Numbered from the stretch's first letter, positions 26,951 to 37,563 are shown. The stretch is DNA of 64,000 bases from Brevibacillus laterosporus (GCF_030489605.1 NZ_JAUKFY010000015.1:1-64000), one strand, 5' to 3'. Notes: generated from the letters alone by a model not told the origin. Made by a program: numbers and translations.

Positions 26951-29203
26951 TTACATCACGCGTTTAAACATTTTCTCTAAATCATAGGTTGAAAAATGAA
27001 TAGCGATGGGTCTGCCATGCGGACAAGTGAATGGACTCGTAGTTTGGCGAAGTTTGTTTAGAAGCGCCTCCATCTCAGCGTGGGTTAAATAGCGATTCGC
27101 TTTTATAGAAGCTTTGCATGACATCATAATCGCAGCCTTTTCCCGCATTTTACTCACGTCAACCCGTTCATTTTCGCTCGCTTCTTGTACGAACTGAATC
27201 AGTTCATTAATGACCTCCACTTCACTCCCCTGAGGGAACCACTGAGGATGAGCTCGAACAATAAACGTCCGGTTGCCAAACCATTCTATATCTAGCCCAA
27301 AGGATTGCAGCAACTCAAGTCGCTCCAACAGTTTCGCTTCCTCCTGCATTGTACATTCAACTGTATGCGGAAATAAAAGCATCTGACTCGAAACCTTTTC
27401 CTCTTGCAGTTTTTGCATGAAGTACTCATAAAAAATTCGTTCCTGAGCAGCATGCTGATCAATTAAATACATGCCGGTGTCATTCTGAGCAATGATGTAC
27501 GTACCATGAACCTGGCCTACTGGGTATAAAACTGGTACAGCATTTCCAGCCTCATCGACGTGCGCTGCATCATCATGGTTGCTTGCTTTTTGTATGGATG
27601 TATTCTCGGCATCTTCCTCAACTGAGTTACTCATTTCACCTATATGCTCTGGTTGTTCTTCTCCATTTGAACTCAGCATGTTAAAAGCTTCCTCGTGTAC
27701 TGTGCTATTGCCGTCCTCGATAGAATCGCTCCAGAAGTCTTCCACTGTATCGATACTCCTCAAATCGGACATATCGTCTTCAGTTGACGACTTTTCAAGC
27801 GCGTTAGCATCAATAACATTTCCAGCCTCATTTTGAGCAAAATGGTTACGAGAGCCTTCTGTGACAGACTGACTGGAATTGTGAGCAGGATAGCTAGGCT
27901 TGCTGTTACCTGTGTACATCCATTTGCTCTCGGGTTGCTGATCTGACTGTATGTGAGCCTCTGCTCTTAGCTCCCGATTTCCTTGCTGTCCAGCTCCTTT
28001 TTTTGCCGTCCATTCAGAAGATGCAGGGTCTGGTGATTGTTCTACGTAGGCTGACCGTTTTTCTCTAATCGGTCCATCAAAAGCAGTCAGTAATCGATTC
28101 ATCTGCTGTTGCTGCTCGTTTGAATGCTGTTCACCTAGATTAAACTGCGGCTGATACGGTTTTTCCAGCTTAATTTTGGGCTTACTGTTCGTTTGCATCG
28201 GCTGCACGATTCGTAAGCCTGCGCGCAGTGCCTCTTTTACTGATTGTTCAACCGCTGCACATAATTCCTGTTCCTTACTAAAACGTACTTCTAATTTAGC
28301 AGGGTGAACATTTACATCAACCAAAATTGGATCCATTTCAATATGCATAGCGACTATCGGAAAACGCCCAATCGGCAAAAAGGTATGGTAGCCTCGCATA
28401 ATTGCTTGTGATAATGGATAGTTGCGTACATAACGACCATTAACCAGCGTAGAGATGTACGTACGATTCGCTCTCGTAACCTCTGTCTTAGATAAAAGAC
28501 CGCTCCAGCGAAAATCTAACGTCTCTCCTTCAAATGGCAATAATTGCTTGGCTACCTGAACCCCATAAATGGCGGCCATCACATGCAACAGTTTGCCATC
28601 GCCCGATGTTTGGAGCAGATTTTTTCCATTATGAGTCAGCGTAAAAGCAATTTTTGGATAGGTAATCGCTAAACGGTTTACATAATCTGATACATGTCCT
28701 ACTTCTGTTGAAATGGAGCGCATATATTTTAAACGAGCTGGTGTATTAAAAAATAAGTCACGTACAACAATTTCCGTTCCTTTTACCCTAGCGAAATCCT
28801 CAACGCTTTTCATGTCTCCACCGTCGATAACGACCTTAGTTCCTACTTGTCCGCTATCTTCAGCACTCATCAATTCAATTCGAGATACCGAGGCGATAGA
28901 TGCCAAGGCTTCCCCGCGAAAACCAAGAGAACGAATATGAAATAAATCACGTGCCGAACGAATCTTGCTCGTAGCGTGCCGTTCAAAAGCTCGCAAGCAA
29001 TCATCCCGGTCCATTCCCGCGCCATTATCAACGATGCGGATTAGCTGTAATCCGCCCTCCTCAATATGAATCTCTACTTGAGAGGTACCTGCATCAATGG
29101 CGTTTTCCACCAGCTCCTTCACCACGGAGGCTGGGCGTTCCACCACTTCACCAGCAGCAATCATATTGCTTACCTGCTCCGTAAGCACTTGAATTTTTCC
29201 CAT
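26951..29203 (-). CDS. mutL: DNA mismatch repair protein MutL
   Basis: A 750-residue MutL with the GHKL ATPase at the N-terminus (ELVENAIDAG, DNGAGMD, GFRGEAL) and a C-terminal endonuclease domain (DQHAAQERIFYEY, SCKASIKANR, CPHGRP). The linker from about residue 330 to 560 is unusually long, acidic and rich in Ser/Glu/Asn. The ATG at 29203 (MGKIQVL) is preceded by AGGAGGAGG. It follows mutS by 29 bp on the same strand, the conserved mutSL operon. Confidence 0.96.
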   Translation of the reverse strand: MGKIQVLTEQVSNMIAAGEVVERPASVVKELVENAIDAGTSQVEIHIEEGGLQLIRIVDNGAGMDRDDCLRAFERHATSKIRSARDLFHIRSLGFRGEALASIASVSRIELMSAEDSGQVGTKVVIDGGDMKSVEDFARVKGTEIVVRDLFFNTPARLKYMRSISTEVGHVSDYVNRLAITYPKIAFTLTHNGKNLLQTSGDGKLLHVMAAIYGVQVAKQLLPFEGETLDFRWSGLLSKTEVTRANRTYISTLVNGRYVRNYPLSQAIMRGYHTFLPIGRFPIVAMHIEMDPILVDVNVHPAKLEVRFSKEQELCAAVEQSVKEALRAGLRIVQPMQTNSKPKIKLEKPYQPQFNLGEQHSNEQQQQMNRLLTAFDGPIREKRSAYVEQSPDPASSEWTAKKGAGQQGNRELRAEAHIQSDQQPESKWMYTGNSKPSYPAHNSSQSVTEGSRNHFAQNEAGNVIDANALEKSSTEDDMSDLRSIDTVEDFWSDSIEDGNSTVHEEAFNMLSSNGEEQPEHIGEMSNSVEEDAENTSIQKASNHDDAAHVDEAGNAVPVLYPVGQVHGTYIIAQNDTGMYLIDQHAAQERIFYEYFMQKLQEEKVSSQMLLFPHTVECTMQEEAKLLERLELLQSFGLDIEWFGNRTFIVRAHPQWFPQGSEVEVINELIQFVQEASENERVDVSKMREKAAIMMSCKASIKANRYLTHAEMEALLNKLRQTTSPFTCPHGRPIAIHFSTYDLEKMFKRVM

Positions 29204-29232
29204 GTTCCTCCTCCTTTCTGTGTGAAGCAAGC

Positions 29233-31977
29233 TTATTTATGTTTGCGTAAACGTGCATTCCAGTCAGACAACTGAATGAGTGCCTGTAGAGGCGTCATTT
29301 GATTTAAATCGATATCACGTAATTCTGAGAGAACATCAGCCTCTGTTGGGTTTGGCAAAGGTTCTTTTTGGCTAGATGTCGCTTTGGCTTGGGCTACCTC
29401 TGCAATTTCTACTATTGTTTCGGTTTTATCCGTTTTTCCTTCTGTTACTGCCTTTGGTGTAGAAGCATCATCAGATCTATTCTTTCTTTGATGAGTCATT
29501 GTTTCCGTGTAACCTGAAAAAACCTGCTGGGAAGCCGCTGGTGCTTGTCCCCAAAGCATATCAAGCGAAAGCTGCTCTAATGGCGCTTCTCGATCCTTGC
29601 CTTCTAAGCCCTGTAAAATTTCACGTGCACGACTGATTACCTCTAGCGGCATTTCTGCTAATTCAGCGACATGAATACCGTAGCTTTTATCAGCGCGTCC
29701 CTCTTCAATCTTATGCAGGAATAAAAGCTTGCCGTCACGTTCCTCGCAGCGTGCATGAACATTTACCACTCCTGGAATTTTCTCCTCCAGATCAGTCAGT
29801 TCATGATAATGTGTAGAGAACAAGGTCTTTGCCCCGATATGCTCGTGGATATATTCAATGACAGCTTGAGCTAAGGCCATACCATCATAAGTGGACGTTC
29901 CCCGCCCAATTTCATCCAGTAATATCAAGCTGCGCGGTGTTGCCTTTACCAGCGCGTTACGAGTTTCTAGCATCTCCACCATAAAAGTAGAGAATCCCCC
30001 CACCAAATCATCGGCCGCTCCAATTCGAGTAAAAATCTGATCGACCAGGCTAATACGAGCTTCACTGGCCGGAACAAAGCAGCCGATCTGAGCCATAACC
30101 GTAATCAACGCCATTTGACGCATATATGTACTCTTACCCGCCATATTAGGGCCTGTAATGAGTAAAATATTGCGATCCTTTTGATTCATCGTCACGTCAT
30201 TTGCAACATACTTCTCTTGATTTAATACAGCTTCCACAACAGCATGGCGACCGTCTTTTACATAAACCTCGCCATCTGCGGTCAAGGTAGGACGGATAAA
30301 GCCACGTTCTTCACTCACCGTAGCAAAAGCTTGCAGCACATCAATGCGGGCAATTCGTTCTGCTAAATTTTGAATCCGCGGGATATGCTTCGCTACTTCC
30401 AAGCGAATTTGGGTAAACAGCTGATATTCTAATTCCACTAGCTTCTCTTCAGCTTCCAGAATCAGGGCTTCCTTCTCTTTTAACTCTGGGGTGACATAAC
30501 GCTCCGCATTCGTCAGGGTTTGCTTACGCTCGTAACGTCCCGGCGGTATGTGAGCGAGATTAGCCTTCGAAACTTCGATATAGTAACCAAAGACTTTATT
30601 GAAGCCTACCTTCAAGGAGCGGATTCCTGTTAACTCCCGCTCGCTTTTTTCGAGTTGTGCGATCCAGCCCTTTCCTTGGCGACTAGCTAATCTGAGCTTG
30701 TCTAGATATTCGTCATAACCGTCCTGAATTAAATTACCCTCACGGACACTTACAGGAGGATCTTCTACAAGGGTTTCCGCTAAAAATTGGGCAATGTCAC
30801 TACAGTCATCCATATCTGAAGCAATCGCTTGCAGGGCTTCCTCTCCGCTGTTAGCCAATAGATGTATTACACTCGGGATAGCTTCAAGAGAATGGCGTAG
30901 CTGCACCAAATCCTTGGCATTTGCATTACCGTAAGAAATCCGTCCCGCTAAACGCTCCAAATCATATACGCGATCAAGCCCCTCACGTACATCAGAACGC
31001 AATAATAAATCGTGGCGAAATGCTTCTACTGTATCATAACGATTGCCAATTTCCTTAGGATTCAAAAGAGGCCGTTCAATCCAGCGACGTAACAACCGTC
31101 CCCCCATGGCCGTCTCTGTTTTATCCAGAAGCCATAATAAAGAGCCTTTTTTGGACTTGTCCCGAATCGTTTCAGTCAGCTCTAAATTTCTTCGAGAGAA
31201 ATGGTCCATTTGCAGAAATTCATCTGCCACGTAATGCTGTAGGGAACGCATATGTGTTAACGCTCGCTTTTGCGTAGTCCCCACATAGTGCAAAAGTCCA
31301 TTCATAGCTAGGCGGACTGCATCCTCCAGCTGCGTAGCTTCCTCTGGATAGAGCTCATCTACAGCTGTTTGCGACACTGCATTGGTAGCTAGGCAGGTAA
31401 TAGACATATGGGGCGGTAATCCTTTTCCGCGAAGCTCATCCTCAGCGATATCACATAGCAGTAGCTCACTCGGCCGATATTGCATTGCTTCCTCTACTGC
31501 GGCATACATGGTTGACAACGAGGTGGTATACATTTCACCAGTACTTAAATCACACGCTGCTACCGCCGCTTTTCCTGACAAAGCGGCAATAGCAACTAGA
31601 TAATTGTTCTCTTTATCGTGTAACCATTTTCCCTCAATCATGGTCCCAGGTGTGATCATTCGCGTTACTTCACGCTTTACAACACCTTTTGATGCTTTCG
31701 GATCTTCTACCTGCTCACAAATCGCTACTTTATATCCTTTTTTTAACAATTCAGCGATGTAGGTCTCTGCTGCATGATGAGGAACTCCGCACATGGGAAT
31801 GCGCTCTTCAGCTCCTCCTCCGCGACCTGTTAATGTAATCTCTAGTTCGCGTGAAGCCAGGATTGCATCTTCAAAAAATAGCTCATAAAAGTCACCTAAA
31901 CGGAAAAACAAAAAAGCATCGGTATACTGACGCTTTATCTCTAGATATTGTTGAATCATCGGGGTGTATTGTGCCAT
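29233..31977 (-). CDS. mutS: DNA mismatch repair protein MutS
   Basis: A 914-residue mismatch sensor. The N-terminal mismatch-binding motif is GDFYELFFEDA with the Phe-x-Glu wedge, and the C-terminal ATPase carries GPNMAGKST, a Walker B ILLDEIGRGTSTYDG and STHYHELT. A low-complexity Ser/Thr/Glu-rich tail of about 100 residues precedes the last helices. The ATG at 31977 follows AGGAG. It heads mutSL. Confidence 0.97.
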   Translation of the reverse strand: MAQYTPMIQQYLEIKRQYTDAFLFFRLGDFYELFFEDAILASRELEITLTGRGGGAEERIPMCGVPHHAAETYIAELLKKGYKVAICEQVEDPKASKGVVKREVTRMITPGTMIEGKWLHDKENNYLVAIAALSGKAAVAACDLSTGEMYTTSLSTMYAAVEEAMQYRPSELLLCDIAEDELRGKGLPPHMSITCLATNAVSQTAVDELYPEEATQLEDAVRLAMNGLLHYVGTTQKRALTHMRSLQHYVADEFLQMDHFSRRNLELTETIRDKSKKGSLLWLLDKTETAMGGRLLRRWIERPLLNPKEIGNRYDTVEAFRHDLLLRSDVREGLDRVYDLERLAGRISYGNANAKDLVQLRHSLEAIPSVIHLLANSGEEALQAIASDMDDCSDIAQFLAETLVEDPPVSVREGNLIQDGYDEYLDKLRLASRQGKGWIAQLEKSERELTGIRSLKVGFNKVFGYYIEVSKANLAHIPPGRYERKQTLTNAERYVTPELKEKEALILEAEEKLVELEYQLFTQIRLEVAKHIPRIQNLAERIARIDVLQAFATVSEERGFIRPTLTADGEVYVKDGRHAVVEAVLNQEKYVANDVTMNQKDRNILLITGPNMAGKSTYMRQMALITVMAQIGCFVPASEARISLVDQIFTRIGAADDLVGGFSTFMVEMLETRNALVKATPRSLILLDEIGRGTSTYDGMALAQAVIEYIHEHIGAKTLFSTHYHELTDLEEKIPGVVNVHARCEERDGKLLFLHKIEEGRADKSYGIHVAELAEMPLEVISRAREILQGLEGKDREAPLEQLSLDMLWGQAPAASQQVFSGYTETMTHQRKNRSDDASTPKAVTEGKTDKTETIVEIAEVAQAKATSSQKEPLPNPTEADVLSELRDIDLNQMTPLQALIQLSDWNARLRKHK

Positions 31978-32026
31978 TATTTCTACTCCTAATACCCATA
32001 ATCATTCATCTATTATAGCATGGTTC

Positions 32027-33334
32027 CTAGTGGTTGTTGAGATGAAATGGAGGTAACTTCCAAGTCAGTTTCATATCCTGATTGCAAGGCCACTCCCCAT
32101 CCATAAAAATACTATGAAAAAAAGGGGTTATATATTTTCGATACGTTTGATATAAAGGAAGATCATTGATCTCCAAATACAAGTCCTTGACCAATGAAGC
32201 AAGTTTTTCTTTATCCCCGCGATAGTAGGCAAGCTGCATGGATATGTCTGTACTTACATCTTGCTTGAGAAGATATTGAGATTCTGCAATTACTTTTGTA
32301 AGAGCCAATACTCCTTTGGCGATTCTCGGTGAAACCAGCCAGCTGGGAAGAGTCCTGTATTCAAATCCTCCATGCTCCTGTGCACGTACATCTCCTAAAA
32401 AACCGTAGCGCGGTCTCCTTTTCATACATCCTTGATCCTCTAGTAAACATAAAGGTAATGCCAAATACGTATCTAATTTACGCACTAAATCAAAATGGAG
32501 AGCGGTCCCGCTAACATGAACATGACCGCCGATTGGATAACCATCAAAGGGCATTCCCCCTGCTAACCAAATAATCGAATCATCTGAAATCCGGCGTTGA
32601 ACTAGATGGAGGGCTCTATAAATATTTTTAAAGACAGTTTCTGGTTCAGTTGAGGGTTCTGGCCGAACTTCAACTAATGGATGCTGATGCGAAATAAGCT
32701 CTGTTTTTAATCGGACTCCATCATATCCGATAACACCATTTTTCGGTAAATATTCTGAAGCAATTGCCATATTTCCAAACTGATCTCGTAAAGCAAATTC
32801 TGGATCGGCTCCTAGCATTACTTGTGGAGCTGCTACTTGATCTAAAAGAATTTGCTGTTCACATTGCTTCATAAACACCTGTAAACGTTCCCGTAGTGAA
32901 ACATCTGCTGGTAGCTCGGCTTGACAGTCCAGTACCCGCATCCTTGTTGGGGAATGAACTCCAATTGTCACTTTCCCGTAATCTAATCCAAGAGCGTAAA
33001 TGGTACGAATCGCCAGGGCAATGATTCGATTTTTCTCAATCTCATCCAGCTTTTGACTGACCTCTTCTTTTTGCGTTTTGCCAGTTGTTCGTGCTGCTTG
33101 TAAAATCCAAACATTCCGTTCCTCTATTCGATAAATGGCAGCAACCTGGTGCTGAAACAGATGTACCTCAAACATTTGCATAGGGATTACTCCATCGTAC
33201 GTCTGAATTGGCACTCCGTGTAATTTCAGAATAGCCAACAATTTCTCTCGATGATGCGTATGTTTTATGGCACTCTCCCTATTCCACTTCTCAAACGTAG
33301 AAGCGGCGACTTTATTCATTACCATGTTAGACAT
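32027..33334 (-). CDS. Putative amidoligase, phiEco32-like COOH-NH2 ligase type 2
   Basis: A 435-residue protein whose C-terminal half shows MLGADPEFALRD, GGHVHVSGTALHF and GGFEYRTLPSWL, matching the ATP-grasp-like amidoligase domain (PF14395 type) thought to join carboxyl and amino groups. The first 180 residues are unassigned. It sits 49 bp upstream of mutS and next to cotE, so a spore-envelope crosslinking or peptide-tagging role is possible; that is inference. GGGAGGT precedes the ATG. Confidence 0.75.
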   Translation of the reverse strand: MSNMVMNKVAASTFEKWNRESAIKHTHHREKLLAILKLHGVPIQTYDGVIPMQMFEVHLFQHQVAAIYRIEERNVWILQAARTTGKTQKEEVSQKLDEIEKNRIIALAIRTIYALGLDYGKVTIGVHSPTRMRVLDCQAELPADVSLRERLQVFMKQCEQQILLDQVAAPQVMLGADPEFALRDQFGNMAIASEYLPKNGVIGYDGVRLKTELISHQHPLVEVRPEPSTEPETVFKNIYRALHLVQRRISDDSIIWLAGGMPFDGYPIGGHVHVSGTALHFDLVRKLDTYLALPLCLLEDQGCMKRRPRYGFLGDVRAQEHGGFEYRTLPSWLVSPRIAKGVLALTKVIAESQYLLKQDVSTDISMQLAYYRGDKEKLASLVKDLYLEINDLPLYQTYRKYITPFFHSIFMDGEWPCNQDMKLTWKLPPFHLNNH

Positions 33335-33453
33335 ACGCTTACCTCCCTTACTTCCTTCCTACACGCTATGCATGATAAAAAAGTAAGGTGCATGGCCCAG
33401 TAAGGTACCATTTTAATTAGAATATAATATTTTTTATTTTAAAAAATAGACAT

Positions 33454-33486
33454 AAAAAGGCTGCCGGACAGACCGACAGCCTTTTT
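33454..33486 (-). terminator. Terminator of cotE
   Basis: AAAAAGGCTG / CAGCCTTTTT (33454-33463, 33477-33486), eight bases after the cotE stop. Symmetric, so it may also work in the other direction. Confidence 0.85.
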
Positions 33487-33493
33487 CTACAGC

Positions 33494-34048
33494 TTAATCT
33501 AAATCATCTAGTAAACTCGATGAGTCGAATTGATCGTACTCTTCGGTTGAGTCATCAAAGTCATGCGAGTAGGAGTCTTTATCCTCACAGTGGTGACAAA
33601 TTACAACACACACCTTCGTTTCTCCAACAACTTCCACAGAATACTCTTGTTCAACTCTTACATTAACTGCATTACCGCAAATTTCTGCTCTGACGCATTT
33701 TGGTTGTTCAATGCACTGGCAAATGATTTCTAAATCACCGCGGCAATGTTTGTCAAAATAAGAAAGAGGAACATCTAAAGTATACTGTACTTCTTCTTTT
33801 TTGACTTCTGTTTGAGTATTATCCTCATAAGAATACCAGAGATTGACATCATACGTTCCACTGATAACGACCGATTCTAACACTTTTTCTGCTGAAAAGT
33901 TATTGTTTATAATCCAGCATCCTAAGATAGTAGTCGGTGTTTGAGTAGGAGTGATCGTATGTGTCGTTTGCGAGAATCTATGTCCTCTACCGCAGACAGC
34001 CTTGGCAATCAATTCTCGACACTGCAAATCTTTATCTGGACCAGACAT
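33494..34048 (-). CDS. cotE: Spore outer coat morphogenetic protein CotE
   Basis: A 184-residue protein with the CotE pattern: CRELIAKAVCGRGHRFSQ near the N-terminus, PTTILGCWIINNN, and an acidic C-terminal tail (DFDDSTEEYDQFD) that in Bacillus binds other coat proteins. B. subtilis CotE is 181 residues. The ATG at 34048 follows GGAGGTT; the longer frame upstream is rejected. Assembles the outer coat in the mother cell. Order ricA-cotE is conserved. Confidence 0.93.
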   Translation of the reverse strand: MSGPDKDLQCRELIAKAVCGRGHRFSQTTHTITPTQTPTTILGCWIINNNFSAEKVLESVVISGTYDVNLWYSYEDNTQTEVKKEEVQYTLDVPLSYFDKHCRGDLEIICQCIEQPKCVRAEICGNAVNVRVEQEYSVEVVGETKVCVVICHHCEDKDSYSHDFDDSTEEYDQFDSSSLLDDLD

Positions 34049-34153
34049 ATTGTAACCTCCTCCATACATCGTTTCTGTACATTTGTATGCAGGTGATTCG
34101 CTCAGAGTGCAAGATCGAGAGAACTGTTGCGGCAAGAATTAATCTTTTATACT

Positions 34154-34606
34154 TTAGTGACCACAGCCACAGCCTTCATCATCATGATGGCCGGCTTCAG
34201 GTCCACCTGTTTTACCAGTAAGAGGATTACCACCCGTATCCAAAATAATTCTATCGGACACAGTATTGGTAATAACATGGGTCACCATTTGCAAAAGATC
34301 GTTTACATCTGTTTGAGATTGCTTGAATTCTGTAACTAGCGGAATCTCATCTAATTCTTCCTGAAGAGCATCGAACTCCGCTTGTACTTTTTCTACAAGT
34401 TTCGTATTGTTCATGCTTTCATACATGACTAGTTGCTTTTGTTTTGCTTTCAGACTGGAAATCAAATCTTGAACGCGTTTGTTTTGCTTCACCTGTGATT
34501 CTGCTCGTTTGAAAAAGTCTACTTCCTTCGTCCGAGAAATCATGTTAGCTAATTCACGCGCTTTTGCTAAAATTTCTTGATCTGTGTAAACCGGTGTTTC
34601 TGCCAT
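34154..34606 (-). CDS. ricA: RicA (YmcA) of the RicAFT complex
   Basis: A 150-residue all-helical YlbF/YmcA-family protein, with ELANMISRTKEVDFFKRAES near the start and a Cys/His-rich tail (EGCGCGH) that fits Fe-S binding reported for the RicAFT complex. With RicF and RicT it promotes Spo0A activation, biofilm formation, competence and RNase Y processing. The ATG at 34606 has GAGGTG nine bases ahead. It lies seven bases after miaB, in one operon. Confidence 0.9.
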   Translation of the reverse strand: MAETPVYTDQEILAKARELANMISRTKEVDFFKRAESQVKQNKRVQDLISSLKAKQKQLVMYESMNNTKLVEKVQAEFDALQEELDEIPLVTEFKQSQTDVNDLLQMVTHVITNTVSDRIILDTGGNPLTGKTGGPEAGHHDDEGCGCGH

Positions 34607-34612
34607 CTCCAA

Positions 34613-36124
34613 TTACACCTCAACTTTAGTCACTAATTCCCCATATGTGGTAAATGTTTTTGCCTCTGTAATTGTAACATGTACCAGTGTACCAATTAAA
34701 GATTTATCAGCTTTTACATGCACTAATTTTCCAGTTCGAGTGCGTCCGGCTAATACCTCTGGATTTTTTCGACTCTCTCCTTCAATCAGCAATTCATAGG
34801 TTTTACCGACCATCTCCTGATTTTTACGCAAGGAAATCTCATTCTGCACGGCCATCAATCGTTGTAAACGATCCTTTTTCACCTCTTCTGGCACATTATC
34901 CACCATAGAAGCTGCCGGAGTACCCTCGCGTGGAGAGTAGATAAAGGTAAACGCTGAATCGTATTCCACTTCTTTCATCAAGGAAAGTGTTTCCTGGAAT
35001 TGTTCCTCAGTTTCACCCGGGAATCCTACAATAATATCTGTAGTTAACGAGACATCAGGAATAGCAGCCTTTATTTTGCGAACCAACTCCATATAATGCT
35101 CGCGTGTATATTTACGTGCCATTTTTTTCAATACTTCCGAGCTACCAGACTGTGCAGGCAGATGAATTTGCTCTACCAAATTTCCGCCCTTTGCTAAGAC
35201 TTCAATAAGGTGGTCGTCAAAATCCCGTGGATGACTTGTCGTAAAGCGAATACGTGGAATATCAATCTTGCGAAGTTCGTCTAACAAATCCCCAAGTCCA
35301 TATTTCCGATCCTCAAAGTCTTTACCGTATGCGTTTACGTTTTGTCCCAGTACCATGATCTCTTTAAAGCCTTGACGTGCCAACTCACGCACTTCAGCAA
35401 TGACATCCTCTGGTCGACGGCTGCGTTCCTTTCCACGTGTGTAAGGCACGATACAGTACGTACAGAACTTATCACAGCCATACATAATATTAACCCACGC
35501 CTTGATATCACCCGTGCGTGTTTTCGGCATGTTCTCAATGATATCGCCTTCTTTAGACCATACCTCAATCACCATTTCTTTACTAAACATGGCATCTCGC
35601 AATAATACTGGCAGACGGTGTATATTATGCGTTCCAAAAATCATATCTACTTCTGAATAGGAGCGTAATACTTTATTGACTACCTTTTCTTCTTGTGACA
35701 TACAGCCACATAAACCGAGAATGAGATTAGGATTGTTACGTTTCAGATGCTTCATGTGACCAAGCTCACCGAACACCTTATCCTCTGCTCCTTCTCGGAT
35801 CGCACAGGTATTGAACAGAATTACATCAGCTTCCATTGTATCTTCTGTCGCAGTGTAACCCATCGCTTCAAAAATTCCAGCCATGGTCTCCGTATCATGC
35901 TCGTTCATTTGACAGCCATACGTGCGAATCAAATAGTGAAGACCTTTTCCTATTTCTTTCATCTCTTCAGGAATACTGAAATCGTAATGCACGGTAATGT
36001 CTTCTTTTCCGCGTTTCTTGGCGTCCTTTAAGCTTGGCGCCTGGAAATATTTCGCATAATCTGCTGTGGACTTACTAGACTTTCCGGATTTTAAGTCCGT
36101 TGTCGCCTCTTTTTTATCGATCAT
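34613..36124 (-). CDS. miaB: tRNA methylthiotransferase MiaB
   Basis: A 503-residue radical-SAM enzyme that adds the 2-methylthio group to isopentenyl-A37. It has the N-terminal Fe-S domain ([34 protein letters not shown]), the radical-SAM CDKFCTYC and a C-terminal TRAM domain. ATG 36124 follows GAGGTGAAT. It acts on the product of MiaA. Confidence 0.97.
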   Translation of the reverse strand: MIDKKEATTDLKSGKSSKSTADYAKYFQAPSLKDAKKRGKEDITVHYDFSIPEEMKEIGKGLHYLIRTYGCQMNEHDTETMAGIFEAMGYTATEDTMEADVILFNTCAIREGAEDKVFGELGHMKHLKRNNPNLILGLCGCMSQEEKVVNKVLRSYSEVDMIFGTHNIHRLPVLLRDAMFSKEMVIEVWSKEGDIIENMPKTRTGDIKAWVNIMYGCDKFCTYCIVPYTRGKERSRRPEDVIAEVRELARQGFKEIMVLGQNVNAYGKDFEDRKYGLGDLLDELRKIDIPRIRFTTSHPRDFDDHLIEVLAKGGNLVEQIHLPAQSGSSEVLKKMARKYTREHYMELVRKIKAAIPDVSLTTDIIVGFPGETEEQFQETLSLMKEVEYDSAFTFIYSPREGTPAASMVDNVPEEVKKDRLQRLMAVQNEISLRKNQEMVGKTYELLIEGESRKNPEVLAGRTRTGKLVHVKADKSLIGTLVHVTITEAKTFTTYGELVTKVEV

Positions 36125-36343
36125 TTTCTATATTCACCTCATAATATGCTGTTTTTTTCTGCTATCATCCAGATATTATAGCATATTTGTACTTTGAGAA
36201 TAAAAGGAAAAAAGTTCTCTGGGAATAGGGTGGGCGCAGTTATTCTTGTCATACATCTCAAAGAGAAAAACCAATTACCACTATTTTTAGAAAGTGTTAT
36301 CTGAAATTGTAAAACAAGTCTGATGCGAGGGTAAAATGGATAC
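36125..36343. other. Non-coding region upstream of miaB
   Basis: Between miaB and the ferric reductase terminator. No gene or strong signal seen; the miaB promoter must be here but no clear consensus was found. Confidence 0.35.
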
Positions 36344-36384
36344 GTGAAAAAGAGCCTTTCCTGATTGATTCAAGAAAAGCTCTT
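36344..36384 (-). terminator. Terminator of the FhuF-like gene
   Basis: AAGAGC / GCTCTT with an inner interrupted stem, followed by TTTTT on the minus strand, about 125 bp after the stop. Confidence 0.65.
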
Positions 36385-36507
36385 ACGAAATGAAATCAAA
36401 CGATTTAATTTACTTGAACGTGGACAATACCATGCCCTTTTGAGGCTTGCTTTTTAAAATGATGCAGTTTTTTGGAGGAATGTCTGATCGAAGCATGCTC
36501 TTGGCAA

Positions 36508-37323
36508 TTATGCATTCGCCCGGATGATTTCAGCCCGGTGTTTCGTTCTTCTGGCCGCCCTATCCTCTTCCTTCATGAGAGGACAGGTATAGCAATACTG
36601 GGCACCCTCGGTTCTAAAATATCTACAGCAAACATTTTTCATTCTCATTTGCTTTGTTGGATCCTCTATATGTTCGATTAATCGCACCTTCACATCAAAC
36701 GGATTCTTGCTGCGTCCAAAGACACTTGGACTGAACTCATGCTGTAAAAAATGAAAGTCATCAATTACACGCTGCTTCTCTTCTGAACTCGTTGTTTGTT
36801 CCAAAAGATTTGTTATAAAATGATGGAATTTCGTTGGCAGTTGTCCCCACATTTGACCTACGTTAAATCCAGTAACAGCAGATATGCATTCCAAGAGAGG
36901 ACGCAATGTTTCACCATACAGCCTAGAAAGAATATCCGTTCTCCATTCCTGCCTCTTCTCGTCACTCACTGGTGCTTTTGTTTCTGTCCAGGAGCGGAGT
37001 TGAAAAGAGATTCGATTATACGATCCCTCTGATTTTGGACTCATATGTACAATTACATTCTCTAAGGAGAAATCCAGCGCCTTATTTTGCACCGACACCA
37101 TGTACTGCAGTCCTGTAGCCATCGCAAGAAACCAGCTAGCTAGGTAAGCAGCCGTAGCCGTATCATCTAATGCCTTGATCAGTGGAGCGTATTGATCAAT
37201 AAAATTTCGCATATGGCTCACATTAAGTAGGTCAGTGGCAGGCATTGAACAAAAAGCCCCCTTTGGTTCTAGCAAATGAATATTAAACATCTCATCAAGA
37301 TGTTGGATATATTCGTTTTTCAT
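36508..37323 (-). CDS. FhuF-like ferric siderophore reductase
   Basis: A 271-residue protein with the C-terminal signature CCRYFRTEGAQYCYTCPL: adjacent cysteines then CxxC, the [2Fe-2S] ligands of FhuF-type reductases that release iron from siderophores in the cytoplasm. The N-terminal 200 residues fit the family. AAGGGGA precedes the ATG. A Fur box lies 55 bp upstream, so iron repression is expected. No siderophore genes adjoin it. Confidence 0.82.
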   Translation of the reverse strand: MKNEYIQHLDEMFNIHLLEPKGAFCSMPATDLLNVSHMRNFIDQYAPLIKALDDTATAAYLASWFLAMATGLQYMVSVQNKALDFSLENVIVHMSPKSEGSYNRISFQLRSWTETKAPVSDEKRQEWRTDILSRLYGETLRPLLECISAVTGFNVGQMWGQLPTKFHHFITNLLEQTTSSEEKQRVIDDFHFLQHEFSPSVFGRSKNPFDVKVRLIEHIEDPTKQMRMKNVCCRYFRTEGAQYCYTCPLMKEEDRAARRTKHRAEIIRANA

Positions 37324-37378
37324 TATATTTCCCCTTTTCTTACTCTTCGTTATGTAGCAGAAAACGGCTCTAATGTCC

Positions 37379-37397
37379 GAGAATGATTTTCATTATT
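37379..37397. promoter_or_regulatory. Fur box
   Basis: GAGAATGATTTTCATTATT matches the 19-bp Fur consensus GATAATGATAATCATTATC at 14 positions and is palindromic in the core. It lies directly upstream of the ferric reductase. Confidence 0.75.
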
Positions 37398-37433
37398 TGT
37401 AATTGTAAAGCACATGGCTAGAGCATTCAACTC

Positions 37434-37480
37434 AAAAAGGCTACCAAACGTTCTCCCATGACGTTTTGTAGCCACTTTTT
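37434..37480. terminator. Strong bidirectional-type hairpin
   Basis: GGCTAC..AAACGT / ACGTTT..GTAGCC (37439-37451, 37461-37473, one mismatch each arm). T-runs on both sides. No gene feeds it directly; it insulates the ferric reductase from the XRE locus. Confidence 0.7.
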
Positions 37481-37563
37481 ATTTGACATTCCCTATAGTT
37501 CTTCATCAGCCTCTGCTCTCCTGTGCAATTTTAATCTTGCTGCCAATTTTTCAAGAATAAAAC

